Source of the DNA: Patescibacteria group bacterium | Lineage (GTDB): Bacteria; Patescibacteriota; Microgenomatia; UBA10105 | Length of the DNA: 8,329 bases | Direction: 5' to 3' | Assembly (NCBI GenBank): GCA_003524845.1 | Contig: DQGR01000109.1 | Span: forward strand, 26,698-35,026 | In this document: positions 6,225 through 8,329 of the stretch, piece after piece | How positions within the stretch are numbered: the stretch's first letter is position 1 | Layout: each line of letters begins with the position of its first letter | Position numbers and translations under genes: made by a program | The notes under the pieces: model-generated | Seen by the model: the letters and a program-made list of their open reading frames with translations, nothing else | The model's database searches: none | Told to the model about the DNA's origin: nothing

Positions 6225-8329
6225 ATGATTTATCGGCTTGAAATTTATCCGACTGTAAAGGACATGCGGGCAGAGGTACGAAAAAAAGCCTTTGCGGAAT
6301 TGGTTGGTACACCGATCCCCGAACTGACAATTGCCGATGTCTACACCATAGAAGGTGAACGTACAGAGGAGCAACTGGTTTCCATAAAACAACTCCTGGT
6401 AAATCCAGTTAGCCAAAAAAGCCGCTGGATCTACAAAAGTTTTCAGGAATCCATTGAACTACCACAATTTGACTGGGTGATTGAAGTCGGGTATTTGCCC
6501 GGAGTGACTGACAACATTGCCGCAACCACAACTGAACTGATTGGTGATTTGCCTGGTAGCGATAGATCTTCAGTCTATAGTTCGCAAATGACTTTTATCA
6601 AGAGTGATGTTTCAGAAAAAGTCATTCAGATACTTGCTGATAGTTTATACAACCCACTGATCCAGCGAGTTATCAAAAAAAGTTTTAACCAGTATCAGAC
6701 AGATCAGGGAATGGAACTTACAGTTCCCCGAGTAAAGCTTCAACCGCAATCTGAAGTTACCCGAATTGACCTGAATATTTCTGATGAAGCATTGATACAA
6801 CTTGGAAAACAGGGGATTGCCAATAATGATGGTTCGCGGCGCGGACCACTGGCACTTGACCTTACTTATTTACAGGCGATTAGGAATTATTTTAATGGGT
6901 TACGTAGATCACCGACTGATGTGGAACTGGAATCAATTGCGCAAACCTGGTCAGAACATTGCAAACATACCATTTTTGCCGATCCAATTGAAGATGCGCC
7001 AGAGGGTTTATTTAAAACGTATATTAAAAAGGCCACCGAAGAGATCAGACGGAAAAAGGGCGCAGCTGATATTTGTGTTTCAGTGTTTAGCGACAATTCA
7101 GGCGCAATTGCGTTTGATGAGGAATTCGTCATTACTGACAAAGTCGAAACACACAATAGCCCCTCAGCGCTTGATCCATTTGGCGGGGCAATTACGGGGA
7201 TCGTTGGCGTTAATCGGGATACTTTGGGATTTGGACTAGGAGCCAAACCGATTATCAACCGGTTTGGTTTTTGCTTTGCGCCACCAGATGATGGTACGCA
7301 GCTTTATCGGGATAAAGAGCGGATTCAGCCTTTGTTATCTTCCAGAAGAATCATTGGGGGTGTGGTAGCGGGAGTTAATAGCGGTGGTAACTGTTCCGGA
7401 ATTCCAACTACCCAAGGGTTTATGTATTTTGATGAGCGCTACCGGGGTAAACCGCTGGTATTTGTCGGTACGGTAGGCTTATTACCGGCAAAGCTTTCCT
7501 TAATACAGAAAAAAGCTCAACCCGGCGATTGCATCGTCATGGTTGGAGGTCGCGTTGGTCTGGATGGCATTCATGGAGCGACGTTTTCCTCAGAAGCACT
7601 ATCAACTGGCAGTCCGGCAACTGCAGTGCAAATCGGCGATCCGATTACCCAGAAAAAAATGAGTGATGTCCTGGTCAAGGAAGCCCGCGACCGCGGATTG
7701 TACCGTAGCATTACCGATAATGGCGCCGGCGGGTTGTCGTGTTCGGTTGCGGAAATGGGCAAAGAAAGTAATGGCTGTGTAGTGCAATTGGAAAAAGTGC
7801 CGCTCAAATATCCCGGACTTGCCCCCTGGCAAATTTGGATTTCCGAGTCACAGGAACGGATGACCTTAGCAGTTCCGCCTGAAAAATGGCCAGAGTTTTT
7901 ACGACTCGTAACCAGTCGCGGAATTGAGGCTACCGTGATCGGTGAGTTTAGTAACTCAGGCCGCTGCATGGTTACGTACCAGGGTGAGACTGTAATGGAC
8001 ATAGCCATGGGTTTCCTGCATAACGGATTGCCTCAGCGCCAATTGGTGACTGCATACCCATATATAGAACGGAACGTGAATGAAATTCCGGTCCAATCTG
8101 ATTTAACGGAAATTTTTATTGCAATTACAGGACGACTCAATACAGCAAGCATTGAGTCAATCTCAATGCAATATGATCACGAGGTGCAAGGAGGGTCGGT
8201 AGTAAAACCGCTGGTTGGTAAGGGTAGAGTCAACAGTGACGCAACAGTCGTGCGCCCGCTCCTTAACAAAAATAAGGGGATTGTGTTGTCGCATGGATTA
8301 TATCCCCGATACAGCGATTACGACACCTA
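6225..8329 (+). CDS. purL: Phosphoribosylformylglycinamidine synthase, PurS-PurL fusion (3' end outside window)
   Basis: ATP-dependent conversion of formyl-GAR to formylglycinamidine ribotide, step 4. The frame from ATG 6225 is open to the right edge (701 codons). Residues 1 to about 75 (MIYRLEIYPTVKD onward) resemble PurS. A second PurS-like half starts near 83 (VIEVGYLPGVTDN) and runs to about 165. A linker leads to the first AIRS-type domain with QTWSEHCKH (His245), KVETHNSPSALDPFGG (His310) and GNCSGIPT (388-395). The first C-terminal domain starts near 408, with GGRVGLDGIHGATFSSE, ITDNGAGGLS (496-505) and SESQERM. The second AIRS half begins before YDHEVQGGS (650-658). THNS replaces the THNH of classical PurL; I recall the THNSPSALDP form from PurSL-type enzymes of other bacteria. 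The family is about 950-1000 residues, so roughly 250-300 are missing. No glutaminase is visible, so PurQ should be separate. No Shine-Dalgarno site; the start is 2 bases after purD. Confidence 0.93.
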   Translation, partial: MIYRLEIYPTVKDMRAEVRKKAFAELVGTPIPELTIADVYTIEGERTEEQLVSIKQLLVNPVSQKSRWIYKSFQESIELPQFDWVIEVGYLPGVTDNIAATTTELIGDLPGSDRSSVYSSQMTFIKSDVSEKVIQILADSLYNPLIQRVIKKSFNQYQTDQGMELTVPRVKLQPQSEVTRIDLNISDEALIQLGKQGIANNDGSRRGPLALDLTYLQAIRNYFNGLRRSPTDVELESIAQTWSEHCKHTIFADPIEDAPEGLFKTYIKKATEEIRRKKGAADICVSVFSDNSGAIAFDEEFVITDKVETHNSPSALDPFGGAITGIVGVNRDTLGFGLGAKPIINRFGFCFAPPDDGTQLYRDKERIQPLLSSRRIIGGVVAGVNSGGNCSGIPTTQGFMYFDERYRGKPLVFVGTVGLLPAKLSLIQKKAQPGDCIVMVGGRVGLDGIHGATFSSEALSTGSPATAVQIGDPITQKKMSDVLVKEARDRGLYRSITDNGAGGLSCSVAEMGKESNGCVVQLEKVPLKYPGLAPWQIWISESQERMTLAVPPEKWPEFLRLVTSRGIEATVIGEFSNSGRCMVTYQGETVMDIAMGFLHNGLPQRQLVTAYPYIERNVNEIPVQSDLTEIFIAITGRLNTASIESISMQYDHEVQGGSVVKPLVGKGRVNSDATVVRPLLNKNKGIVLSHGLYPRYSDYDT

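Noticed and set aside
6802..7239. + strand ORF of 145 codons in another frame
   Set aside because: It lies wholly within the purL frame, which reads as a conserved PurL through this part; the ORF product resembles nothing.
7571..8008. - strand ORF of 145 codons
   Set aside because: Antisense shadow of the PurL domain holding ITDNGAGGLS; its protein shows no recognisable motif and it has no start context.

Overview
This window is a bacterial nucleotide-biosynthesis locus with every gene on the + strand. It begins inside aspartate carbamoyltransferase (pyrB, 3' end only). A short coiled-coil reading frame broken by an in-frame TAG follows, then a complete CTP synthase (pyrG). A 193-base non-coding leader with a terminator-type hairpin separates pyrG from a tightly packed purine run: purF, purN, purD and a PurS-PurL fusion (purL) that is still open at the right edge. 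Nearly the whole window is coding. I see no mobile element, CRISPR array, tRNA or rRNA.

Organism: all the enzymes are recognisable but divergent, and motifs that are nearly invariant in model bacteria are altered. Examples are the PurF PRPP loop, the PyrG substrate loops and the loop after PurN Asn-x-His. Intergenic gaps are tiny, good Shine-Dalgarno sites are mostly missing, and the one hairpin is a CCCCGC/GCGGGG palindrome. Together these suggest an uncultivated lineage with a compact genome, perhaps Patescibacteria (CPR). This is an inference from protein character and gene layout; no marker gene is present. TAA, TGA and TAG all occur as apparent stops.

Layout: 1-376 pyrB end; 360-641 interrupted coiled-coil gene; 642-685 short spacer with a promoter candidate that would give a nearly leaderless pyrG mRNA; 686-2344 pyrG; 2345-2537 leader with promoter candidate, small inverted repeats, possible 17-codon leader ORF and terminator hairpin; 2538-4079 purF; 4082-4909 purN; 4912-6222 purD; 6225-8329 purL (5' 701 codons).

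How the genes work together: PyrB makes carbamoyl aspartate, the start of the pyrimidine ring, and PyrG makes CTP from UTP at the end of that branch. PurF, PurD, PurN and PurL catalyse steps 1-4 of de novo IMP synthesis: PRPP to phosphoribosylamine, GAR, formyl-GAR and formylglycinamidine ribotide. The purine genes follow each other with exactly 2 bases between stop and start at all three junctions, so they are probably one translationally coupled operon. PurL here has no glutaminase domain within the visible part, so a separate PurQ is expected, possibly just downstream.

The points most worth a second look are the terminator hairpin ending 6 bases before the purF start codon, the TAG inside an otherwise perfect heptad register, and the altered PRPP-binding loop of PurF.
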